This document shows positions 55,042 to 64,000 of a stretch of DNA of 64,000 bases, piece after piece. Origin of the DNA: Glaciozyma antarctica PI12 (taxonomy: Eukaryota; Basidiomycota; Microbotryomycetes; Kriegeriales; Camptobasidiaceae). A model generated the notes under the pieces. The model saw only the letters and a program-made list of their open reading frames with translations. It did no database searches and was not told the origin of the DNA. How positions within the stretch are numbered: the stretch's first letter is position 1; each line of letters starts with the position of its first letter. The DNA is taken from NCBI GenBank assembly GCA_002917775.1, contig KZ627149.1, positions 1,301,600-1,365,599 on the forward strand. The letters are read 5' to 3'. The position numbers were made by a program, and so were the translations under genes.

Positions 55042-55600
55042 CGACACCTTCGTTCCGCACTTCAGAGCTCACCGCCGTACCCCTCGTCAACCCTCGTTTC
55101 CGCCCATTCGGCCGTGTAGCTCTCTCCCTCGGTCAATTATCCGTCCTGTGGACTTGCGTTTGCGTATTCTGTGAGTCGCTTTCTCTGTGGCTTCCCAGGG
55201 ATTCGTAGGGAAACAGCTGCGACGAAGGAGGGCGCGGAGACGAGGGAGCGGTGACGAGGCTGCTGCGGCGGTAGGAACAGGAGCACCGGGCAGGACTATC
55301 TCTTGAGCACCGCATGCCTACTTTGGTGGTACGATTCATGTCGTTGCGCCGCTGTGCGAGGGAGGGAGTCTGCCGACGGAAGAACAGGGCGCGTTTCTTG
55401 CGCCGCGACGGACGCGACTTCATCGTCGCTGCTTGAACGCGTGTTCGCACGCGAAGACTGCGATGGAAGGTCGTGACTCCCCACTAGTCCTCCGCCTTCC
55501 ACCCGAGGTCGCCGCGCTCCGGTCATTCTTCTACGCAGCTCACCATGGTCGAAGAAGAACACGTCGCTAACCCTCTTTCCCTCGCGCGCAGAGTGCCATC
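55042..55600. promoter_or_regulatory. Divergent promoter with probable 5' UTR intron of the kinase
   Basis: Directly before the kinase start, GTCGCTAACCCTC...GCGCGCAG at about 55,563-55,591 is a textbook branch-plus-acceptor for this window, so the kinase 5' UTR is probably spliced. The ATG at 55,545 would lie inside that intron or be an upstream start. No gene was seen. Confidence 0.45.
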
Positions 55601-58600
55601 ATGTCGCCCGTTCCAATCCCCCCAACTCCCCTCCCCGGCTCCTTCCCTCGCTCCCCTCCCACCTCTCCTCGTACTCTCAACCCTCGCCCTCTCCCCTCAC
55701 CAACACCCCAAACCTCCCTCTGCTCGATCCAAGGTCGACGCTCAGGCATCTCCACCGGCCTGGGCGTCTCCTTCGCTCCCTCCTCCCCTCCTATCCCTCT
55801 CTCCCCTCTTCCTCCCCACTCTCACGCCCACTTCTCCACCACTTCCATCTCCCGATCCGTCAGCCGCTCCTCGCACTCCCGCCGTTCCTCAGTCGCCTCT
55901 ACCGCACCTTCGACCGTCGATATGGCCGCTACTCCCACCGCCTCTCGTCGCCCCTCTCGTCGGCCCTCACTCTCCCACCTCGCGAGCTTCCTCAGCGGGA
56001 TAGAGCACCATACGCGTGTTAGAAACCCTGGGATGAGCGGGGGGCGAGGCGTGAGTCGCTCGGCTTCTCGTTCGCAGAGTCGTGCGGGAGAAGGGAGGTA
56101 CGATTCGCGCTCGAGCTCGAGGAGGAGTTCGATTGGAGCGCATTTGGGGAAACTGGTGAGGGAGAACACGAGTGGATCTGGGAGTGGAGGAGATTCATGG
56201 GACGAGACGGGGGAGGAACCGTTCTTGGATACGGCGCCGAGTAGTCCGAGACCGAGGAGGACGCAGACGCACGATTCGTATGGCGGGAGTGGGCTCGAGG
56301 ATGTAGATGTGTTTGATGAGGGGGATAGGGTTGGAGTGGGAGTTTGGTTGGAGGGACGAGGAGGGTGGGCGCGAGATTGCTTTGAGGATACGGCGGAGGG
56401 GATGGGGAGCGGAGTTGGAGAGCTCGAAGTGGTGAGGAGGTTGGGAGAGGGGACGTACGCGATGTGAGTGCTTTCGAGGCTGCTTGTGACGAGTGCAGAG
56501 CTGACGAGGAGAACGCAGCGTCTACCTCGTGCGAGAAGTTCTCTACGACCCCGATCCGAACGACGACGACGCCCTCTCGCCTATCGACGCCTTCTCCTCC
56601 TTCCCCTACGACGACGACCATTCATACAACAGCCATTCGTACGACGACTACTCCCCCTCCGATACTCCTACCAACGCCTCTCCTCCTTCTCGCCCGCCGA
56701 TGCGCTCCTGGGCTTCCGACCCCTTTATGCCTCACCAACCTCCCGTCTACGGTCGCAACTTTGCGCTCAAGTGCCTCTGCAAGAAGGATCTCACGGACGA
56801 GCTGATCGAGGTGCAGCGGGGCGAGGCGGTCCTGCATCGCATGCTTCCCGAGCACGAGTTCATCGTTCGCCTCTACGACGTGAGTTCCCGTTTCGGATGT
56901 GCTGGAGGGTGCGAGAACTGATGAGCTTGTGCGCGCAGGCCTACGAGACCGATGACTGGCTCTTCCTCGTCCTCGAGTACTGCCCTGGCGCCGACCTCTT
57001 CTACTGGCTCGAAGGCGGCAACGACGACTCGGCCGCCATCTCCTCTCGCGCCACCTCTCCTTTCCAGCACCACCCTTCCTCCGGCGCCATGGACATGCAA
57101 CCCTCGTCCTCTTCGGCCTTCAACACGCCTCACCACCACTCGTCCGCACTCGCAATGGATATGGAGGACTCGACTCTCAGCCGCACCATCACCTCCAACA
57201 ACACCGACTCGGACCGTACCCCTCCCTCGCCCTCCCTCCTCTCCTCCACCGCCGACGCCTCCCTCCTCTCTCGCAAACGTCTCCGTCTCATCTCGAGGAT
57301 GTTCGGCCAGATGTGCGCGGCCGTCCAGGCGTGCCACGAGGTCGGGATCGCGCATCGCGATATCAAGCCCGAGAACTTTATTGTTATGGATGGGAGGGCC
57401 GAGGGGGAGAGTCGTGGGCAGGGGAGAGTCGTCGTCAAGATTACCGATTGGGGTTTGGGGACGCGCGAGAAGATGTGCGAGGACTTTGACTGCGGGAGTA
57501 AGCCTTACATGGCTTATGGTGCGTTCTCTCTCCTCTCCTGGCGTCGTCGTTCGGGACTGACGAGGAGTGTGATCGCAGAATGCCGCAACAACCTCCAGCC
57601 AACTTACGACCCTCGACAAGCCGACATCTGGTCCCTCGGTCTCGTCCTCCTCAACCTCCTCTACCACCGCAACCCCTGGGCCGACCCTTCCCTCGACGAC
57701 CCCGATTTCGCCGACTACGTTCGCGACCCGCGCGGCTTCCTCCAAGATCGCTTCGAAGGCATCGGCGAGGAGGTCTCGTCCTTCCTCGCCGATCGTGTCT
57801 TCTGCGACGTGCTCGAAATGGAGGGAGACTCGATGCGGAGGCGCGTGACGGCGGGCGAGTTTGGGCGCTGGGCAGGCCGACTCGTTATGATGATGGGCGA
57901 GGGGAAGAGGAAGCGCGCGAGCGTCTCGGACCACACCTTCCACCTCTTCGCGACAAACTCGAGGCCCGGCCAACATCATGGCGTCAAGTCTGTTGCGCAC
58001 TCGCCGGCGTTGAACGCGCCAGGACTCCTCTCGCAGTACGCGCCAACGACGACGACGTCGCCGGGACCGATGGAGGAGCGCCTTTCGAGCGACGGGAGCG
58101 AGCTGGCGACGGTGCAGGAGGTCGAGGAAAAGCGCGTGTTTGCACCTTCGAGTCTCTCGCCGCCGGCCAGCCCTCGTCGCGCCTCTCGATCCCCTCCTCA
58201 CCCTCTCACTTTCGTCACCGAGGACGACGACGAACTCCCATCGCCTTCCTTCCCTCCTCACGCCTCCCCACCCATCTCTCCTCGACCTCGCCTCGATCGC
58301 CTTCGCCAGGACAGCTACGCATCTTCCTCGTCGCAGTCTCGAGATACGGACGATCGCGAACCCGAAGCGCACGAGGACGATCTGGAGGGCGGAGACGTTC
58401 GCTGCTGGGGTGAACCCGATACGGTCAACCCCAAGTCGAAGCGTCGCAAGCGCGGAGCTCGCAAGGGAAAGTCGACTCGAACCCCAGGCGAGACCTCACA
58501 CCCCTACTCCCTCACGCCTCTCCCCACACCTCGCCCCACACCCTCCCTACCGTTCTCGAGCAGCGCGATCAAGTCCTTTCCGACCTCGCGGCCGCTTCGC

Positions 58601-59580
58601 AGAACTTGGCGCGTGAGCTGAGCAAGACGACGCGGACGTTCGGCACGCAGTCGACTTCGGCTCTGTCGTCCTCGACGTCGACGGAGGAGAAGGTTGCGGC
58701 GGCGAAGAAGGCTGCCAAGTCGGGAGGAGTCTTTGGGCGAATGAAGAACCTCGTCAAGGATGGGAACCCCGACCTCGTCGCGTTCAAGCAGCGCGTCGAG
58801 GAGCGGAACGCGTCCATCGGAGCCAAGGCCGATACGTACAGCGCGCCGGCCAAGCTGCAGGGTCGGCATGCGATGAGCGGAGGGAGCGTCGAGGTGGGAG
58901 GGTCGAGTCGCGGATCGGTGGGAAGCGCGTCGTGGGGAGGAGGATCAGCGACGGACGAGGACGCGCTGCGAGGACGAACGAAGGGGGACATGTCGCCGGG
59001 CCACTGGACGTCGGCATCGAGCAGGAGGGAGCGACTCGACAAGCAGCGTCAGCGACCTTTCGACCTCTCCCCCTCCAGCTCGACTCGCAACGGTACCCTC
59101 GCAAGCTCGACATTCGATTCTCGCAACCACACTCCCCTCTCGAGCTTTTCGAGCGTCGCGTCGGGCGACCTCATCGCACCTCATCACAACTCGAGCTCGA
59201 TCTCGACCGCTCGAGATTGGCGCCAACCCAGTCCTCATCCTCGGTCCTATTCGACCTCTCGCCCTTCCCACATTGCCGAACACTCGTCGTCGACCCTCTC
59301 CACGCCCAAACTCTCCCCTCCCCTTCCCATCCTCCATTCAGCGTCGCTCAAGGTTCGCCCGAAACTCAAGGACGCGGCGGTCGATACGCGGGATCTCAAC
59401 CCCGTCGTCACGTCTTCGCCTCTTCCGCCTGTCCTCGCGTCGTCGCCGATCAAAATGGTAAGGCCTACCAGTTCGGCGGCGAAGGACAAGGAGGCGCCGT
59501 CGAAGAACAAGCTCGCCAAGATGCTCAACTCGATTTCGGTATTCAATCGGAGTCAGGAGAGGCAGGTGCCGGCTGCGTGA
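55601..59580 (+). CDS. Ser/Thr protein kinase, Ran1/Ksp1-like
   Basis: A ~290-residue Ser/Pro-rich leader precedes the kinase domain. That domain shows the Gly loop LGEGTYAIVYLVREV, a ~75-residue insertion, FALKCLCKKDL (the VAIK lysine), LEYCPGADLFYWL, and a second insertion of about 100 residues. Then come IAHRDIKPENFIV (catalytic loop), KITDWGLGT (DWG where DFG is normal), FDCGSKPYMAYECRN and ADIWSLGLVLLNLLYHRNPW. The CGSxxYMxxE activation segment groups it with Ran1/Pat1, Ksp1 and Sks1, kinases that link nutrients to meiosis or growth. Introns are at about 56,464-56,518, 56,881-56,939 and 57,519-57,578. The C-terminal tail (VLEQRDQVLSDLAAASQNLA onward, to TGA 59,578-59,580) is in another frame than the kinase part; a one-base slip near 58,480-58,553 would join them. 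Otherwise the first part stops at about 58,621. Confidence 0.85.
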
Positions 59581-59845
59581 GGGGGAGCGAAGGGAGGGAG
59601 GAGGAGCGAAACGAGGAGCGAGAGGAGGATGTGAGCTGGAGGGGGGGAGTCATTTGTATTTCGGTAGTTTGACAAGCAAGATCGTCGACATCATTTCGAG
59701 TACGGAGTGTCTCTCGTGGAACGCGCATCTGCTGTGAAATGAAGCGCCTGAGCGAAGAAGCCTGCGCCGAACGAGCAGTACTAGGACAAGTCCCATTCCG
59801 CATATTAACCCTTTATTTCGATGCTTCTACGAGCTGCCAACCCCT

Positions 59846-60683
59846 CTAATCCTCCTCTCGGCCCATCACCATGTCCCGCACCCACCATTCGTGAACCCTC
59901 GTGTCTCCCGTCAGCTCCGGGTGGAAGCTCGTCGCCAACAGCCCTCCTTGCCGCAGCATCACGACGTCCGCGTCCGGTCCCAGCTCCGTCGGCTCAATCG
60001 TCTTGCCCGTGAGAGCCGATTTGGAGGCCTTGGGGATGGGGAGGAGGGAGCGGGGGACGCGGGCGAGGACTTGGAGATCGGGAGAGGCGGAGGAGGGAGA
60101 GAGGAGCGTGTGGGTGACGGGAGCCCGAATGAAGACGCCTTGGAAGGGGAGAGTCGAGTTGGCAAGGACGGGGATCTCCAACGGGTGCTCGAACGACTCG
60201 GACTAGACGTTGGAGAAGCGTTAGCTGGCGTCGATGAGCTGAGGAGAGGTCGCGCACCTGTCGTCCCCATTGATTCCGCACCACGCGCATGTCGACTCCT
60301 CCAAGGCCCTCGTACCCCTCCTTGCTGCCGACTACCTCCTCGCCAAGTAGGATCATTCCGGCGCAAGTTCCCCATACGCTGCGCTTGCCGTCCTTGGCCA
60401 ACTGCACAAACTCTCGGAGATCGGCGAGGAGTCCAGAGCTGGACGCGAGGAGAGAGATCGCGGTCGATTCGCCACCGGGGATGATGAGGGCGGAGACTTG
60501 GGCGAGTTGGGCAGAGGTGCGGATCGGAGTTACGTTGAGAGGAAGGGGGAGAGTCTGGAGGATCGCGATGTGCTCGGAGAAGGAGCCTTGGAGGGCGCTG
60601 TTTCGAGTGGGAGTTAGTGCAGCGGCTGTGCGGTGGTAAGAGCGACCTTACAGGACTCCGATATTAGTCGCTGGTCCAGACAT
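59846..60683 (-). CDS. SNO1: PLP synthase glutaminase subunit, PdxT/SNO
   Basis: The start is [11 protein letters not shown], then after a short intron [13 protein letters not shown], the N-terminal strand of PdxT. The conserved [14 protein letters not shown], the nucleophile motif [14 protein letters not shown] (catalytic Cys) and, after a second intron (GTGCGC donor, CTAACG branch), [10 protein letters not shown] and the His-Glu pair in [19 protein letters not shown] are all present, so the glutaminase triad is complete. It hydrolyses glutamine and passes ammonia to SNZ. The length of about 240 residues is a little longer than bacterial PdxT because of a loop around [20 protein letters not shown]. 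Stop TAG at 59,848-59,846. It is divergent from MED6, with about 200 bp between the two starts. Confidence 0.95.
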
Positions 60684-60879
60684 CGCTACGAGTGGGGAGA
60701 GAGGAAGAGGCGCTTGAACGAACGAACGTCGAACGCTCCTCTCCTCCTTCCTCCTCCTCGCTTCAAGCTTCAACCAACCGCCGCAACTGCCGCCGACCCA
60801 CTCAATAGCAGCACCTACAGCGTTATAGAGTGCCTAGAGACGAGCCACTCTTCCCTCGAACCGGCGCATCGCCCTCGCC
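60684..60879. promoter_or_regulatory. Short divergent promoter, SNO and MED6
   Basis: Only 196 bp separate the two start codons, so SNO and MED6 must share one bidirectional promoter. C/T-rich tracts (CTCCTCTCCTCCTTCCTCCTC) lie on the MED6 side. No TATA box was recognised. Confidence 0.5.
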
Positions 60880-61886
60880 ATGTCCCTCTCCCACCTTCAA
60901 TGGCGAGCAACAGAGTGGTTGCTCGCGTTTGGCCCCCTCTCCCCAGCTATCGTGATGGACTACTTTGTCATGTCTCCCTTCTTCGATCGCACCTCCAACA
61001 ACGCCGTCCTGAGGATGCAGATGCAGTACAGTCGGGGAGGGATGGAGGGAGTTGACGAGGAGGCAGAGCTCAAGTGCGTGTGCTGTGGAGGTTAATGGTG
61101 GAGTGAGAGCTAATATGTGGAGTAGGCGCTTCGTAGGAGTCGAGTACGCCGTCGTACACGCCGCACCGCCGTCGCTCTTCATCATTCACCAACGCGACCG
61201 CACTTCGCCGACTGAAGGTGCGTTCCTTGCGTCTCTCCTAGAGCTGAAGCTCACCCGTATGCACAGCTACGACTACTGCAGTCTACTACATCCTCAACGA
61301 CAACGTCTACCAGTCCCCAAGCCTGTACTCGGTCGTCAACGAGCGCCTTGTTCGCCCTTCCCTCTCCCCTCTCCCCTCCTCTGCGTCGTTAACCTCCTTC
61401 CCGCAGCTCACCTCCCTCCATTCCCTATCCGCCTCCTTCTCGCTACTCCGCGCCAACAAGCCCTTCTGGTCCCCCACAACTCTCTACGCCTGGGATATCA
61501 AGCCTCCACATCCCTCAGCTGTCACCTCCGCGCCCGTCGACCTCTCCGTCGAATCCGCGACACCCGCTGTCGAGCCTGGAACGCCTGCGGAGACGGAGGA
61601 GGTATCGACGAAACGTCCTCGCGAGGACGACGACGCAGAACGACCAGCGAGCACGTTCAATCCACTCCTCTTTCGCGCGCTGCAGTCGGTCGCCGCAAGC
61701 TTGCCCCAACCGCTTGAGGTTCCGATGCAGGAAGCAGAGGTAGCGAAGGAGCGTATGGAGGCCAAGCTGGAGGAGAAGAAGGTCGAAACGCCGGTGGAGG
61801 AGAAGAAGGAGGTCGAGAAGGAGGTTGCAGCGAAGGGGCTTAGGATCGGGCCGACTGGACGGAGGAAGCCCAAAGGAGCAGCGTAG
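60880..61886 (+). CDS. MED6: Mediator complex subunit 6
   Basis: The N-terminal domain has the Med6 hallmark run: LQWRATEWLLAFGPLSPAIV, MDYFVMSPFFDRTSNNAVLR and MQMQYS. These are followed by GVEYAVVHAAPPSLFIIHQR, VYYILNDNVYQSPSLYSVVN and LRANKPFWSPTTLYAWDIKP. Med6 is a head-module subunit needed for RNA polymerase II transcription, in the nucleus. The rest is an acidic/Lys-rich coil (EERMEAKLEEKKVETPVEE type) ending RIGPTGRRKPKGAA. Three introns are visible, near 61,074-61,124 (GTGCGT, GCTAATATG), 61,219-61,281 and 61,351-61,408. The start follows a short C-rich leader shared with SNO. The TAG is at 61,884-61,886. It lies about 2 kb from the telomere. Confidence 0.95.
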
Positions 61887-62403
61887 GCGGACTTAGAGCA
61901 GTCAGAGGATGCATCGTAGTCGCTAGCGCAACTTTTGGGCGGGTCGAGAAGGTGAGTTGCGACGAATCTTGCAGGAGCGAGGAGCTGACGATTCGCAAAG
62001 GCAGCAGCGCGTCGCTAGGTCCAGCCTGAGCTCCAGCGCCAGTCATCCGTGCGGTAGCACCGGTAGACGCCTTGCGGACGCTGGGGACGACCAGATGGAA
62101 TGAGGGAATTGTAGTGCCGAGGAGCCTAATTCGGAATGCGACGCCCTCTTTTCTCGCAAAGGAAACTGCTTCTCGGCCGACTGCTCTGGCTGCTCCACCG
62201 GCGCATTCCCTTTGTTTCTCGTAGGAGCTCGCTCGTCCCAAAGCAAGATGCTGAGCTTGCTAGAAAGCTTTCTCTCCGCCGTCTTCGAAACTAACCGACG
62301 CAGGACACGGATGCAAAAGCGATTCGACAAACTATCAAACGTACTCGAATCCCAGCTCGAGTCTATCCTGCAAGCACAGCCTCGTCCCTCCCTTCGCCCG
62401 ACC
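61887..62403. terminator. Convergent 3' region of MED6 and the last gene, with a 3' UTR intron
   Basis: MED6 and the terminal membrane-protein gene end facing each other here. A consensus intron sits at 61,952-62,004 (GTGAGT donor, GAGCTGACG branch, AGGCAG acceptor), about 65 bp after the MED6 stop, so the MED6 3' UTR is probably spliced. No other gene was seen. Confidence 0.5.
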
Positions 62404-63578
62404 TCAAGCCTTGAACGCCTTCTCCTTCTCCGTCTCCCCCTTCTTCCCCGCAAGCGTCTTCCACACAATCGAAGCACCAGCTCCCGCCGCCCAGATCGAC
62501 ACGAGGCCAACTCCCAGCCCGACTTCGACTGCGTCCCAGACGATTCCCTGTGCCTCGCTGAATCCGGGGGACTTGAAGGAGGAATCGGGCCAGGGCGAGG
62601 ACGTCGGAGGGGAGAAAGGGAAGGGCGACGAGGGGATGTGGGATCCAATGAGGGGGAGCTGGTGCGCGATGGAGAAGGGGAGGGAGATTGCCGACTTGGT
62701 GGTCCTCAACGCGAGGGAGGTGGTCGAGTTGGCAAGGGAGAGTCCGTAGCGCGGTCCAGCGAGGAGGAAAGAGAGGGGCCAGTTCGATTCGGCCGCAGGA
62801 GAGAGGATGAGGGCCTTCTCGGAGCTCGTCTGCGTCTTGACGGCGGGCGAGGGAGAGGGGGCGAGCGCCGGTAGCGGGGAAGGGGAAGGCGGGATGACCT
62901 CGACCACCGCAATCGCCACGTGCGTAGTAAGCTCCCTCGGTACCTCCTCCTCGTCGATACGCGCCTCGCTCGTCTCGACCGAGTACAAGCTCGCCGTGCG
63001 CTCAGTCCCTCCCTCAGCCTTCCCCGAGCTCTCACTCCCCGCATCGGGCTTGCGCTTTCGCAGCTTCCTCGACTCGCTCGACAGTTCCTTGAGGTGCCGC
63101 GACTGGGCGGTGCGCGATGCTTCGTCCGATGAGAGCTGCGCACGCAGGTGTCCAAGCGCGGAGCCGCTCGTTGAAGGAGTGGGAGTGCTGGGACGAGAGT
63201 CGGGGGAGGCGCTGGTGATGCTGGTCGCCGGGAGAGGGGTGGCGGACGAGCTCGAGGAGGCGAGAGAGCCGTTCGAGGCGGAGCGGACCGACCTGGAAGG
63301 AGGGGTCAGTACTGACGCGGCCCCGACCGAGGTGTTGAGACTCACCTCGCACTCCCACCTGCGTTGCCAGTTCCGTGCTGGTCAAAGAGTCCTCCGCTGG
63401 TGCCGGTGAATCCTCCTTCGACGGTAACGGACGAGGAGGAGGTTGCGAGCTGAGCAGTCGGCTGAAGGACCAAGACGGGGGACGTGGTGAGGCGAGGTGC
63501 GACGGCCGGAGGGGGATGAAGGAGTGGCGCAGGTGCTACGGGTGCCTTGCGAGCTTTCTTGCCGCTCTTCTTGGCCAT
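62404..63578 (-). CDS. Basic N-terminus, Ser-rich protein with C-terminal hydrophobic helix; telomere-proximal
   Basis: The start MAKKSGKKARKAPVAPAPLL at 63,578 is strongly basic. One intron (about 63,343-63,296; GTGAGT donor, AGTACTGACCCC branch, TTCCAG acceptor) joins it to a long Ser/Pro-rich region. A charged stretch (SRHLKELSSESRKLRKRKPD) and a moderately hydrophobic domain follow: NWPLSFLLAGPRYGLSLANS, SLALRTTKSAISLPFSIAHQ and VEVGLGVGLVSIWAAGAGAS. It ends ETEKEKAFKA with TGA at 62,406-62,404. One or two membrane segments are likely. I do not recognise the family. Its start codon is only about 280 bp from the first telomere repeat, so its promoter is subtelomeric. Confidence 0.75.
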
Positions 63579-63674
63579 CGTTGGTGTGCGGCGGTTGCGG
63601 AGGTGTGTGGTCGGAGGGAGAGAGGCGGAACTCGAAGGGACTTGGCTGCTGAAATCGGTTTATCCTCGACTGAC

Positions 63675-63704
63675 AAACGTGGTTTGCTGGCGTCACGTCA
63701 AACT
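63675..63704 (+). repeat. Subtelomeric direct repeat, copy 1
   Basis: AAACGTGGTTTGCTGGCGTC plus ten more bases; 28 of 30 bases match the copy at 63,833-63,862. The copies are 158 bp apart in direct orientation. Copy 1 is followed by unique sequence. Confidence 0.85.
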
Positions 63705-63832
63705 GGCAGAGGAGTGAAGGAGACGCACGAGAGACCACTGCGAAAAGCGAGCTGGCGTAGAGCAAAGGCTGGCCGCGAGGAGGTCAGCTCGCTGGGAACG
63801 GATTTTTTGGACTTGGGACGGTTCTGCACTCG

Positions 63833-63862
63833 AAACGTGGCTTGCTGGCGTCCCGTCAAACT
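63833..63862 (+). repeat. Subtelomeric direct repeat, copy 2, abutting the telomere
   Basis: AAACGTGGCTTGCTGGCGTC plus ten more bases. It differs from copy 1 at two positions and runs directly into the first TTAGGG unit. The junction suggests the repeat marks where telomere sequence was added. Confidence 0.85.
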
Positions 63863-64000
63863 TAGGGTTAGGGTTACTTAGGGTTAGGTTACTTAGGTTA
63901 GGGTTAGGGTTAGGGTTAGGGTTAGGGTTAGGGTTAGGGTTAGGGTTAGGGTTAGGGTTAGGGTTAGGGTTAGGGTTAGGGTTAGGGTTAGGGTTAGGGT
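63862..64000 (+). repeat. Telomere, TTAGGG repeats
   Basis: From 63,896 to the window end the sequence is an uninterrupted TTAGGG array (about 17 units). The proximal ~35 bp are degenerate, with TTACTTAGGG, TTAGG and TTACTTAGG variants. The G-rich strand reads towards the right end, the orientation expected for a true right chromosome end. Confidence 0.98.

Noticed and set aside
56873-58372. A 499-codon minus-strand frame opposite the kinase
   Set aside because: The plus strand carries HRD, VAIK and the other kinase motifs; the antisense frame is Arg/Val/Glu-rich GC shadow.
62212-62874. Plus-strand 220-codon frame over the telomere-proximal gene
   Set aside because: Antisense shadow; the minus frame has a proper start, intron and hydrophobic helix.

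Overview
The window looks like the right-hand chromosome end of a basidiomycete yeast or fungus. It finishes in TTAGGG telomere repeats (about 63,862-64,000), and every gene is eukaryotic and intron-rich. Introns are mostly about 45-60 nt, with GTGCGT/GTGAGT/GTACGT donors, CTGAC/CTGATG/CTAAC branch sites and CAG acceptors. Together with high GC and C-rich pyrimidine leaders before start codons, this suggests Pucciniomycotina, probably Microbotryomycetes (Rhodotorula/Sporobolomyces-like). That placement is inferred from style and gene content, not from a search. I saw no tRNA or rRNA gene, no intact transposon and no CRISPR array.

Layout. 1-12.7 kb: 3' part of a PLP aminotransferase, the prenylated SNARE YKT6, a GMC oxidoreductase, a CBS-PB1 protein with a tail anchor, and a secreted GPI-type cysteine protein. 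13.2-16.4 kb: two tandem GPR1/FUN34/YaaH acetate-transporter genes. 16.4-18.9 kb: a long divergent intergenic region with a possible gene relic. 18.9-32 kb: an unrecognised conserved protein, an MBL-fold hydrolase, an MIT-domain protein, an APSES transcription factor and a mitochondrial dicarboxylate carrier. 33.9-38.6 kb: a small mitochondrial-type protein, a DUF4336 protein and a SUR7/PalI membrane protein. 39.4-50.1 kb: an Mto1-type gamma-tubulin-complex tether, two tandem PWWP-like proteins and a large protein with four KLxxLLG-type repeats. 51.4-60.7 kb: vitamin B6 synthase SNZ (PdxS) and glutaminase SNO (PdxT) about 8 kb apart. Between them lie two tandem small mitochondrial-type proteins, a little gene not obvious from single ORFs, and a Ran1/Ksp1-like kinase. 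60.9-63.6 kb: Mediator subunit MED6 and a membrane protein whose start lies about 280 bp from the telomere.

Working together: SNZ and SNO should form the PLP synthase complex, and PLP is the cofactor of the aminotransferase class at the left edge. The acetate transporters and the dicarboxylate carrier both serve C2/C4 metabolism. Otherwise the set is ordinary housekeeping: trafficking, microtubule nucleation, transcription, signalling.

Two themes deserve attention. First, three genes carry first introns of 0.67-1.46 kb in a genome of ~50-nt introns. Second, an unusual number of otherwise conserved genes carry one apparent frameshift or in-frame stop, which points either to base-level assembly errors or to real decay near a chromosome end. 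Exon boundaries were read by eye; individual splice sites may be off by a few bases.
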